Shown: piece by piece, positions 1-5,863 of the stretch
Layout: every line of letters starts with the position of its first letter
Position numbering within the stretch: the stretch's first letter is position 1
NCBI GenBank assembly: GCA_964368275.1
Contig: CAYJAQ010000062.1
Coordinates: 1-7,466 of the forward strand
Direction of reading: 5' to 3'
Origin: CAYJAQ01 sp964368275
GTDB taxonomy: Bacteria > Bacillota_I > Bacilli_A > ML615J-28 > CAG-313
DNA: 7,466 nucleotides
Program-made: the position numbers and the translations under genes
Notes under the pieces: generated by a model
The model's database searches: none
Told to the model about the DNA's origin: nothing
Seen by the model: the letters and a program-made list of their open reading frames with translations, nothing else

Positions 1-6
1 TTATTT

Positions 7-444
7 ATGGGTAAAAATTACTTCACACCTGAACAGGTTGAAAAACTTAGGAAAAACAAATATGTTAAAAACGTATCTGAAAAAGCAATTACTTATACAA
101 AAGAGTTTAAAGAAATATTTATTTTAGAATATAATGATGGAAAATCGCCATTACAAATTATGATTGATATGGGATTTGACACTAAGGTTCTTGGGAATAA
201 TCGTATTAGAAATATTTCAACGAGAGTTAGAAAACAAGCACTAAGAGCAGACGGATTCAAAGATACTAGAGCTGATAATTCTGGTAGACCAGCCACCAAA
301 GATTTATCTGATGTTAAATTAATTAAACGACAACAAGATCAAATAGAATTTTTAAAACAACAGGTTAAATTCTTATCGGAACTGCGAAAATTAGAAAGAG
401 AGGCGATGTGGAAAGAATCGAAATCAAAGAAAAGAAAAGTTTAA
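7..444 (+). CDS. IS3-family transposase OrfA (HTH DNA-binding subunit)
   Basis: This 145-residue basic protein has the layout of OrfA in the IS150-like branch of IS3. A helix-turn-helix region spans about residues 28-78 (it begins ITYTKEFKE and contains the IRNISTRVRK helix). A short linker with SGRPATKDLS follows. A glutamine- and leucine-rich coiled coil then covers about 100-135 (IKRQQDQIEFLKQQVKFL) and ends in a lysine-rich tail. In this family OrfA recognises the terminal inverted repeats and pairs with OrfB through the coiled coil. The ATG at position 7 gives the expected N-terminus, but its ribosome binding site would lie outside the window. OrfB begins 13 bases after the TAA stop, in a different frame. 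Confidence 0.85.
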   Translation: MGKNYFTPEQVEKLRKNKYVKNVSEKAITYTKEFKEIFILEYNDGKSPLQIMIDMGFDTKVLGNNRIRNISTRVRKQALRADGFKDTRADNSGRPATKDLSDVKLIKRQQDQIEFLKQQVKFLSELRKLEREAMWKESKSKKRKV

Positions 445-457
445 AATAATTTATAAA

Positions 458-1396
458 ATGAGTCAACAAAAGAAAAACAAATTAAACATTTCTTACATGT
501 GTCAAGTAGCTAGAGTTTCACGTTCAGGATATTATAGATATGTAAAGAATCTAACATCAGAATATTATCTTAATAAAGAAAAAATAGATGTAGAAGATTT
601 TAAAGGCATTGTAAGAGCTTATAAATCTCACAATAGAAACAAAGGAGCTAGAGCTATTAAAATATTCTTGGAACGCGATTATGGTATAATTATGAATCTC
701 AAAAAAATACGTCGATTAATGAAGAAATATGGTCTTAAATGTCCTATTCGTAAAGCTAATCCATATAGACGTATGGCAAAAGCTATGAAGACAAATAATA
801 TAACTCCTAATTTATTAGAAAGAAAATTCTATGATGCAAATCCATTCAAAAATATATTAACTGATATATCCTATCTCTATTATGGACCAAATAGAAATTT
901 GGCTTATATCTCTACAATTAAAGATTCAGTAACACGAGAGATTATTGCATATCAAGTATCAAAATCATTAGAACTTACTTTTGTTGAAGATACAGTAAAA
1001 ATGTTAGTTAATAGGACTGATATCAAATTAACAGAAAAAACATTAATTCATTCAGATCAAGGAGTTCACTATACATCTAATATATATCAAAAATTATTAA
1101 AGAATTATAATATATTACAATCAATGTCAAGACGTGGTAACTGTTGGGATAATGCACCACAAGAATCTTACTTTGGTCACATGAAGGATGAATTACATTT
1201 AAAAGAATGTCTAGATTATACAGACTTAAAAAAGGAAATTGATGAGTACATCAATTATTATAACAATTATCGATATCAATGGGACTTAGGAAAACGAACC
1301 CCTATGGAATATAGAGTATATCTTTTAGAAGGTGGTAGTCAATTACTTCACTCAAAAGAAAAAGCTGAAAGTACAATCGTACAATCCAGCTTCTAA
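458..1396 (+). CDS. IS3-family transposase OrfB (DDE integrase-type catalytic subunit)
   Basis: This 312-residue protein has a full-length IS3 OrfB layout. An N-terminal segment with VSRSGYYRY (residues 20-28) precedes an HTH_21-type region at about 48-105 containing KGARAIKIFLERDYG. The integrase (rve) core spans about 125-285. The catalytic triad is visible: D136 in TDISY, D200 in HSDQG and E236 in PQESYFGHMK. Exactly 35 residues separate the second Asp from the Glu, and a Lys lies at +7 (K243), as expected for DD(35)E enzymes. The family-typical C-terminus (YQWDLGKRTPMEYR) is present. The enzyme cuts and joins the IS ends. The ATG at 458 lacks a strong Shine-Dalgarno; only a purine-rich AAAGAAAAG lies upstream, inside the end of OrfA. 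The reading frame is open upstream to 395, so a frameshift fusion is possible, but it would need a +1 or -2 shift rather than the usual -1. Confidence 0.92.
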   Translation: MSQQKKNKLNISYMCQVARVSRSGYYRYVKNLTSEYYLNKEKIDVEDFKGIVRAYKSHNRNKGARAIKIFLERDYGIIMNLKKIRRLMKKYGLKCPIRKANPYRRMAKAMKTNNITPNLLERKFYDANPFKNILTDISYLYYGPNRNLAYISTIKDSVTREIIAYQVSKSLELTFVEDTVKMLVNRTDIKLTEKTLIHSDQGVHYTSNIYQKLLKNYNILQSMSRRGNCWDNAPQESYFGHMKDELHLKECLDYTDLKKEIDEYINYYNNYRYQWDLGKRTPMEYRVYLLEGGSQLLHSKEKAESTIVQSSF

Positions 1397-1517
1397 TCCA
1401 TTTTAAGGTGAAATCCTCTAAAGGATTAATATAACAAATCTAAATAAACACTTTTTTTATTTATGTCCTTGACATGGGGTACCTTTTAAATTACGCTGCT
1501 AATGTGTTTTTTATTTG
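1397..1517. other. convergent intergenic region between OrfB and the ZIP gene
   Basis: This 121-base AT-rich gap separates the ends of two convergent genes. It holds the probable IS right end (1465-1483) and an 8-base-pair all-AT inverted repeat (1441-1448 with 1456-1463). A 5-base-pair stem lies at 1412-1427. None of these looks like a normal intrinsic terminator for either gene: the stems are weak, and no stable GC stem followed by a T run is seen on either strand. The original terminator of the ZIP operon may have been separated from it by the IS insertion. Confidence 0.6.
1465..1483 (+). repeat. putative right terminal inverted repeat of the IS
   Basis: The stretch GTCCTTGACATGGGGTACC lies 68 bases past the OrfB stop. 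It resembles from memory the 'GTC..TGACA..GGGGT' right ends of IS150-like elements in Firmicutes. The mate at the left end is not in the window, so neither the repeat nor a target duplication can be verified. The usual terminal CA dinucleotide is not seen just beyond it, so the true end could be a few bases further on or degenerate. Confidence 0.35.
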
Positions 1518-2309
1518 CTATAAAGTCATTTCAAGTATCATCATGACTACAAAACCAATCATGAATGCCCAGATGCCATAATGCTCATGTCCACCTTTTC
1601 TAGCAGATGGTAATAATTCATCTACTGTTACATAAATCATTGCTCCAGCTGCAAAAGCTAAAAGCCAAGGCATAATGGCACTAATTGTTGAAGCAAGCAC
1701 TAATCCAACTATAGCAAAGACTGGCTCTACTGCTCCACTCATTGTTCCTAAGAAGAAAGCCTTACCTTTACTTGCCCCTTCTTCTAAAAGGGGTACTGAT
1801 ACAGCAGCTCCTTCTGGGAAGTTTTGAATGGCAATACCGATAGCGAGTGCTAATGCTCCGTATACCATAGCTGGATCACTTGAGGAAAAGGCTAAGCCAC
1901 AAGCAAAACCGATTGATAAACCCTCAGGGATGTTATGAATTGTAACTGCTAAAAAGAATTTAATCTGTTTGGAAATCTTTTCCGTTTTTATACCTTCTTC
2001 TTCATCTTGACGATGATGAAAATGGGGAATAATCTTATCTAGGAAAAAAAGTAATATTCCACCTAATAAGAATCCGATTATAATTGGTATAACCGCATAA
2101 TTTTCATAAATTGTTTCTGCCTCAGTAATAGCTGGTAAAAGCAAACCAAAGATCCCGGCTGAAATCATTATACCTGATGCAAAACCTAAAATACTATTTG
2201 ATAACTTCTCTGAAAAATTCTTTTTAAGAATAAATACTAAACTTGAACCTAGCGTAGTTGCTAAAAAGATAATTGATATTGATATTATGGTACTAACTAA
2301 TGGCGTCAT
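1518..2309 (-). CDS. ZIP-family divalent metal transporter (GufA/ZupT-like)
   Basis: This 263-residue membrane protein has about eight hydrophobic segments (approximately 5-27, 37-59, 72-92, 116-138, 148-173, 183-206, 208-230 and 243-262). The ZIP signature HNIPEG occurs at 125-130 in the fourth helix. A second copy, QNFPEG, occurs at 162-167 in the fifth, as in GufA-like bacterial ZIPs where Gln replaces His. E195 in SGAVEP and D230/E231 are further candidate metal ligands. The loop after helix 3 carries HFHH (96-99) and an acidic run, a typical variable metal-binding loop. Family members move Zn, Fe, Mn or similar ions into the cytoplasm; the substrate cannot be read from sequence. The ATG is supported by AAGGG with a six-base spacer. 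The gene begins 27 bases after the preceding gene's stop, so it is the last gene of the operon starting at 3854. Confidence 0.93.
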   Translation of the reverse strand: MTPLVSTIISISIIFLATTLGSSLVFILKKNFSEKLSNSILGFASGIMISAGIFGLLLPAITEAETIYENYAVIPIIIGFLLGGILLFFLDKIIPHFHHRQDEEEGIKTEKISKQIKFFLAVTIHNIPEGLSIGFACGLAFSSSDPAMVYGALALAIGIAIQNFPEGAAVSVPLLEEGASKGKAFFLGTMSGAVEPVFAIVGLVLASTISAIMPWLLAFAAGAMIYVTVDELLPSARKGGHEHYGIWAFMIGFVVMMILEMTL

Positions 2310-2336
2310 ATATTTCCCTTTCTTTATCGTAATTCA

Positions 2337-2936
2337 TTACATTGTTTTAATCGCATTACCTTGTGAATCTAGCACTTCAATTACAGGATTATCGTCTTTA
2401 TCAATACATAATCTAATTCGAGCATTTCCCTTTGAATCATATAAATTAACCGAAACACTGCCATCAGAAGTCTTACCAATAAAGGCTCTTTTTTGATTAG
2501 CTTGTTGAAGTTTTTCTAGTATTTCTTGTTTTTCACTGCCAATCGCCTTTTGATATTCATGGGACAATTTTATTGTTTCTCTAATATCATAATTAGGGCG
2601 ATCAAATAAATACATTCCATAATTATGATTTCCATCACACTCACTAGTCACAATTTGAATAACTTGATCTTGCAACTGTTTATCAAAAGTAAGTGACATT
2701 CCATGGCCTTCATTATCACCAAAGATTAAGCCACCACATTCTACCCCATTGCCATCATAAAACATAATACCTGAAGTATTACTGCCTTGACGATGACCAG
2801 GCATTATATCAACGCCATCAACAACCACTGGTGGCATATTCATCGAATTAAATAGTGTCATCTTTACTTTGCCATCTTTTTCACAAATATTAAGCTTTTC
2901 AACGTTTAATTCTCTTATTATTTCTTTTTTACTCAT
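2337..2936 (-). CDS. uncharacterised 199-residue beta-rich protein
   Basis: I do not recognise a named domain. The protein is soluble, with no signal peptide or membrane segment. It begins with a region around LNICEKDGKVKMTLFN, then GVDIMPGHRQ (41-50) and GIMFYDGNGVECGGLIFGD (56-74). SLTFDKQLQDQVIQI follows at 81-95. A charged helical stretch spans about 118-150, and a C-terminal pair of strands follows (VNLYDSKGNARIRLCIDKDD, then NPVIEVLDSQGN). Several segments share the pattern strand, D/E-x-x-G-x turn, strand, suggesting a stack of beta-hairpins. From memory, similar 'GHRQ...GIMFY...ECGGLIFG' proteins occur as unannotated genes in other Firmicutes. The ATG has AGAGG five bases upstream. 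The gene lies 32 bases after the glycosylase gene and 27 before the ZIP gene, so it is co-transcribed with both. No function is proposed. Confidence 0.85.
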   Translation of the reverse strand: MSKKEIIRELNVEKLNICEKDGKVKMTLFNSMNMPPVVVDGVDIMPGHRQGSNTSGIMFYDGNGVECGGLIFGDNEGHGMSLTFDKQLQDQVIQIVTSECDGNHNYGMYLFDRPNYDIRETIKLSHEYQKAIGSEKQEILEKLQQANQKRAFIGKTSDGSVSVNLYDSKGNARIRLCIDKDDNPVIEVLDSQGNAIKTM

Positions 2937-2968
2937 TCCTACCTCTTTCTTTACTAACTAGTAAAAAT

Positions 2969-3793
2969 CTATTTAACAAGCGGTTGACAAACGGGACAAT
3001 AATAAATTGATCCGCCTAAATAGGCTTCCTTCGTAATTTTATTACCACATACCGGGCACCCTTTTTCAATAGTGTTCTTAGATAATTTTGTTTTATAGCC
3101 ACCAAAGTTTCCAAAAATATCTTTTTCAGTGTCACGGCCACCATTATTAGTCATTTCTCTAAGTGTCTTAACAATCGCATTATATAATACTTCGTGCATT
3201 TGATTACTCATAGTCAATAATTTTCTTTTGGGATTTATACCTGCTTCAAATAAGATATCTTGGACTACACCATTACCAATTCCAGGGAATCTTTGTTCAG
3301 TTGCCAAAAAAGCTTTCGCTGAAAGATTTTGATTGGCTGCCATAATCTTCGCACAAAATAACGATTTAAATTCTGGTGATAATGGTGAAACATAAGTTTT
3401 GCTTTTTTGATAATAATCATTTTCAAAATTACCGTCATGTAAAATAATTCCACCATACATGGCAACTGAAAACACAAGCGCTGTACCATCTGTAAACTTA
3501 ATCAATAGTTGATAGTCTTTAGGAAGATCGCTAATAGAAACAAGTCTTACGTTAACGCCATCATTTATACATAATTTCCAGTTATTTGAAAAAGTTAACT
3601 CAACATATATACCAAAGCCTTGTGATGATGTAATACTAGTATTTTTAATTTTATCCTCATATAGTGCTGGATTACCATTGAACCAACAAAATTTATGGAG
3701 CTTTGTCGGCAGCATTACTTGAATTACCACTTTACCAGTTACATGAGTGTTCAAAGCATCAGCTATATTTATCGCTTCAGGAAATTCAATCAT
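2969..3793 (-). CDS. Fpg/Nei-family DNA glycosylase-like protein lacking the N-terminal proline
   Basis: This 274-residue protein has the Fpg/Nei layout. The N-terminus MIEFPEAI matches the family's PELPE start except that residue 2 is Ile. A beta-sandwich domain covers about 1-125. A helix-two-turn-helix region follows at about 157-192 (FPGIGNGVVQDILFEAG, with N174 in the conserved GIGN position). A C-terminal zinc finger has C246, C249, C266 and C269 (CPVCG and CPVCQ). Family members excise oxidised bases and cut the strand using Pro2 as nucleophile. Here Pro2 is missing, and the Lys near residue 57 of Fpg and the zinc-finger Arg (LGGSIYYC here) do not appear conserved by eye. From memory, 'MIELPEA' relatives form a distinct clostridial group. 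A TTG twelve bases upstream (3805) is in frame but overlaps the GGAG ribosome binding site, so the ATG at 3793 is the start. It is the first gene of its operon. Confidence 0.85.
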   Translation of the reverse strand: MIEFPEAINIADALNTHVTGKVVIQVMLPTKLHKFCWFNGNPALYEDKIKNTSITSSQGFGIYVELTFSNNWKLCINDGVNVRLVSISDLPKDYQLLIKFTDGTALVFSVAMYGGIILHDGNFENDYYQKSKTYVSPLSPEFKSLFCAKIMAANQNLSAKAFLATEQRFPGIGNGVVQDILFEAGINPKRKLLTMSNQMHEVLYNAIVKTLREMTNNGGRDTEKDIFGNFGGYKTKLSKNTIEKGCPVCGNKITKEAYLGGSIYYCPVCQPLVK

Positions 3794-3799
3794 AATATA

Positions 3800-3803
3800 C
3801 TCC
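3800..3803 (-). promoter_or_regulatory. ribosome binding site setting the glycosylase start
   Basis: GGAG lies six bases before the ATG at 3793 on the minus strand. It overlaps an alternative in-frame TTG at 3805-3803, which therefore cannot be the start. The chosen start also gives the family-typical MIEFPEA N-terminus. Confidence 0.8.
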
Positions 3804-3825
3804 AAACATTATATTTAATATCATA

Positions 3826-3854
3826 ATTATAGCAAATAATTAAAAAATATTCAA
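3826..3854 (-). promoter_or_regulatory. sigma-A-type promoter of the glycosylase/unknown/ZIP operon
   Basis: Reading the minus strand, TTGAAT (3854-3849) is followed after exactly 17 bases by a perfect TATAAT (3831-3826). TGC directly precedes the -10 box, making it an extended -10 (TGnTATAAT). Transcription would begin near 3819, giving a leader of about 26 bases before the ATG at 3793. No operator palindrome is obvious around it. It is the only strong promoter-like pattern noticed in the intergenic gaps. Confidence 0.7.
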
Positions 3855-3869
3855 TACATATATATTTGA

Positions 3870-3899
3870 AAGGTGCGGTATCTAGCGATACCACACCTT
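3870..3899 (-). terminator. stem-loop, probable terminator of the MscS operon
   Basis: Positions 3870-3882 and 3887-3899 form a 13-base-pair stem with one G-U pair and a four-base loop. It starts 35 bases past the stop of the MscS gene. The stem is G+C-rich in an otherwise AT-rich gap. On the minus strand the bases after the stem are TTCAAATATATA, so the T run is weak and termination may be partial. Alternatively the stem stabilises the 3' end of the transcript. It also separates the upstream operon from the glycosylase promoter at 3826-3854. Confidence 0.65.
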
Positions 3900-3933
3900 C
3901 TTTAGTTAGAAATTTTTTATTAATTCTAGTTGT

Positions 3934-4989
3934 CTATTGCTTTTCTTCAATATACTTAGATAAGCCTTGTTGTTCTTTAGCAAAATCATATGCTTCTTTA
4001 GCCATTTTCGCTGTTATCGAACTGCTTGCACCAGTTGGTTCATGTACAACAACTTGTGTAAATGGAATAGAAATATTCTCACGGTCAAACATCAACTTTA
4101 ACTCACGGTTTAATTCACGTTGTACTTGATATATATCTTCTTCCTTACACTTTGCTACAAATAGTAAATCCACACTTGATGCACTCAAGCTATTAACACC
4201 TTTATAGAAAGGTCCCTCAATAATTGATGGAATTTTTGCTTTCAATACATCTAAGTAATCTCTAATCAATATTTCAACTTTTTCAATAGATTCACTATAT
4301 TCAATTGACATTGTACACTTTGCAACTGACAATTGAACGGTTTGATTAATGATCTTAGTTATTTGACTATTGTTGATAATCTGAATGTTACCACCAGCAT
4401 CTTCAACCTTTGTTACCCGCATGCCGATTTCACTAACAGTTCCACGCCATCCTTCAATAACTACGATATCACCAACTTGAAATTCCCCTTCAAAGACGAT
4501 AAAGATTCCCGCAACAATATCAGCCACTAAGCTTTGAGCACCTAGCCCAATAACTAATGTTAAGATACCAGCACTTGCTAATAGCGTAGTTGTATCAACA
4601 CCCCAAGCAGCTAGCACCATTATTATTGTAACTATTGCAATAATCCATTTTAAGAAACTTTGTACAAGATTAAATATTGTTTTACTCTTATTTGATTTTA
4701 TTAAAGTTTTCTTAATGATTAATTTTAAAACTAAATTAATTAAATAAGCAATTATGAAGATTCTTAATGTCTTAATAACAGCTGGTATTTTTTGGAATAA
4801 CCCATCAATTAATGCATTTTCGGTTAATGCTTGATTAAATACTGATTTCTCACCGAAAATTTTATCATTAAAGACATAACTTACGATAAAGCCAACTGCT
4901 AATAATACGAATAAGATAATCTTAATTATTAACTTTTTCTTTTCACTTCCTGATAATTCTGCTTTTTCTATTTTTACTTGTTTTGCCAT
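3934..4989 (-). CDS. MscS-family mechanosensitive ion channel
   Basis: This 351-residue membrane protein has hydrophobic segments at about 20-40, 70-93 and 105-129. The hallmark pore helix follows at about 133-167 (LLASAGILTLVIGLGAQSLV, then VFEGEFQVGD). The MscS beta domain comes next (VVIEGWRGTVSEIGMRVT), followed by the alpha/beta cytoplasmic domain to about 306 (SIPFTQVVVHE). A charged tail of about 45 residues extends beyond it. Family members open under membrane tension to release solutes during osmotic downshock and form heptamers in the cytoplasmic membrane. The size and layout resemble small Firmicute MscS proteins such as B. subtilis YkuT. The ATG is preceded by AAAGG with a long spacer (about 11 bases) that touches the upstream gene's stop. 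The gap between the two genes is only 15 bases, so translation may be coupled. It is the last gene of the operon. Confidence 0.95.
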   Translation of the reverse strand: MAKQVKIEKAELSGSEKKKLIIKIILFVLLAVGFIVSYVFNDKIFGEKSVFNQALTENALIDGLFQKIPAVIKTLRIFIIAYLINLVLKLIIKKTLIKSNKSKTIFNLVQSFLKWIIAIVTIIMVLAAWGVDTTTLLASAGILTLVIGLGAQSLVADIVAGIFIVFEGEFQVGDIVVIEGWRGTVSEIGMRVTKVEDAGGNIQIINNSQITKIINQTVQLSVAKCTMSIEYSESIEKVEILIRDYLDVLKAKIPSIIEGPFYKGVNSLSASSVDLLFVAKCKEEDIYQVQRELNRELKLMFDRENISIPFTQVVVHEPTGASSSITAKMAKEAYDFAKEQQGLSKYIEEKQ

Positions 4990-5004
4990 ATTTTTATTTA
5001 CCTT

Positions 5005-5838
5005 TTATATAGCGACCTCTACTTGGTAGCATAAAATCCTTTCATTTGATTCATTATTGTAACAATAAATATAAAGTGTTGCTCGATCTCCTGTGATAGT
5101 AGTATCTAAAACTGCAATTTTTTGTTCAGCGTGATAATTTTCATTCCATTCACAATAACTAGTATTGCCACTCTCATCTTCAAGGTAAGCCTCAAAGTCA
5201 GAATAACTATTAACATTGTCAATAAAGTTCATTGTGAAGTAGAAATAACCATCGACATGACATTTACACTCCGTTTTTATATCAACAAATCTGGCTGTTT
5301 TGTAGTCAGCAGTTGATAGTGTATTAATACTTTGATAAGCTAATACTTTATCAGATCCTAAAACACCTGGCATCACTACTTGAATAGTGTATGACATATT
5401 AGGCGATAGTTCTTCAAAACTACCACTTACATAATTATCAACTATTTCAACACTTCTTAAGGTAAAATCATTGATAATTTGTAAGGTTAATTCAGTCGCT
5501 TCGTAATCACTTACGTTTACCCCATACTCTATTGATGTATCAGTAACAACAAAGTCATCAAATGCAATATCTAGATTTACTTTATTAGTTACTGTTGTCG
5601 CAATAGCAACAGTTCCGACAGCTGCTACTACTGCGACCGATGACATTAATTGCATTAAATTAATGTTACTCTTTTTCTTTGGCTTGACACTAATCTGTGT
5701 TGGTTCAAGTGATTCACTGGCTGATTCATTATCATCAATTGGATTATCGCCACTAATCGTATCATTAATGGTAACAATGTCGTTTAATTCACTCGGATTA
5801 ATAATATTATCTTTTATATCATTTAATTCTGATTTCAT
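5005..5838 (-). CDS. signal-anchored envelope protein with Fn3-like outer domain
   Basis: This 277-residue protein is not one I can name. An acidic N-terminal part (1-51) contains SELNDI twice (3-8, 16-21) and is followed by a basic stop, KPKKK (52-56). A single membrane segment spans about 61-83 (VAVVAAVGTVAIATTV). By the positive-inside rule the N-terminus is cytoplasmic and the rest external. The outer part begins with an Fn3-like domain at about 88-175 (FEELSPNMSYTIQVV is the typical strand and turn). A second beta-rich region at 181-277 holds all five cysteines (191, 193, 229, 259, 270). The ATG at 5838 has a strong AAGGTGA five bases upstream, better than the in-frame TTG at 5853, which overlaps that site. 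It lies 25 bases after the upstream surface-protein gene and 15 bases before the MscS gene. A function cannot be assigned; a structural or ligand-binding surface role is inferred. Confidence 0.8.
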   Translation of the reverse strand: MKSELNDIKDNIINPSELNDIVTINDTISGDNPIDDNESASESLEPTQISVKPKKKSNINLMQLMSSVAVVAAVGTVAIATTVTNKVNLDIAFDDFVVTDTSIEYGVNVSDYEATELTLQIINDFTLRSVEIVDNYVSGSFEELSPNMSYTIQVVMPGVLGSDKVLAYQSINTLSTADYKTARFVDIKTECKCHVDGYFYFTMNFIDNVNSYSDFEAYLEDESGNTSYCEWNENYHAEQKIAVLDTTITGDRATLYIYCYNNESNERILCYQVEVAI

Positions 5839-5843
5839 AATAA

Positions 5844-5850
5844 TCACCTT
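5844..5850 (-). promoter_or_regulatory. ribosome binding site setting the start at 5838
   Basis: AAGGTGA lies five bases before the ATG at 5838 on the minus strand. It covers the region just after the alternative TTG start at 5853-5851, so the shorter form (277 residues) is preferred. Confidence 0.8.
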
Positions 5851-5863
5851 CAATACTCATACT

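Larger units (their letters stand above)
1..1485 (+). mobile_element. IS3-family insertion sequence (IS150-like), left end outside window
   Basis: Two consecutive plus-strand genes form the standard IS3 pair: a small helix-turn-helix and coiled-coil OrfA followed by a DDE transposase OrfB. All catalytic residues of OrfB are present, so the element may still be active. The first coding start lies only six bases into the window, so the left inverted repeat and the promoter are not visible. The right end is placed near 1465-1485 because the stretch there resembles the terminal repeats of this group, but no matching left end is available to confirm it. The element lies convergent to, and immediately past, the ZIP transporter gene. 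The family assignment is firm; the right boundary is an estimate. Confidence 0.85.

Noticed and set aside
1..9. TTATTTATG shared by the window start and 1457-1465, as a possible direct repeat flanking the IS.
   Set aside because: It is nine AT-rich bases, and the first copy overlaps the OrfA start codon inside the element. Chance is the simpler explanation.
1412..1427. Small stem AATCC / GGATT after the transposase stop.
   Set aside because: It has only five base pairs with a six-base loop and no following T run.
1441..1463. Perfect 8-base-pair inverted repeat (TAAATAAA / TTTATTTA) with a run of seven T in between, as a possible terminator.
   Set aside because: The stem is all A-T and the T run partly lies in the loop, so it would be unstable. 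Such palindromes are expected by chance in this base composition.
3265..3489. A 74-codon minus-strand frame inside the glycosylase gene, and several 64-87 codon plus-strand frames opposite the other genes.
   Set aside because: They have no ribosome binding site or recognisable domain, and they overlap confidently identified genes, so they are shadow frames.
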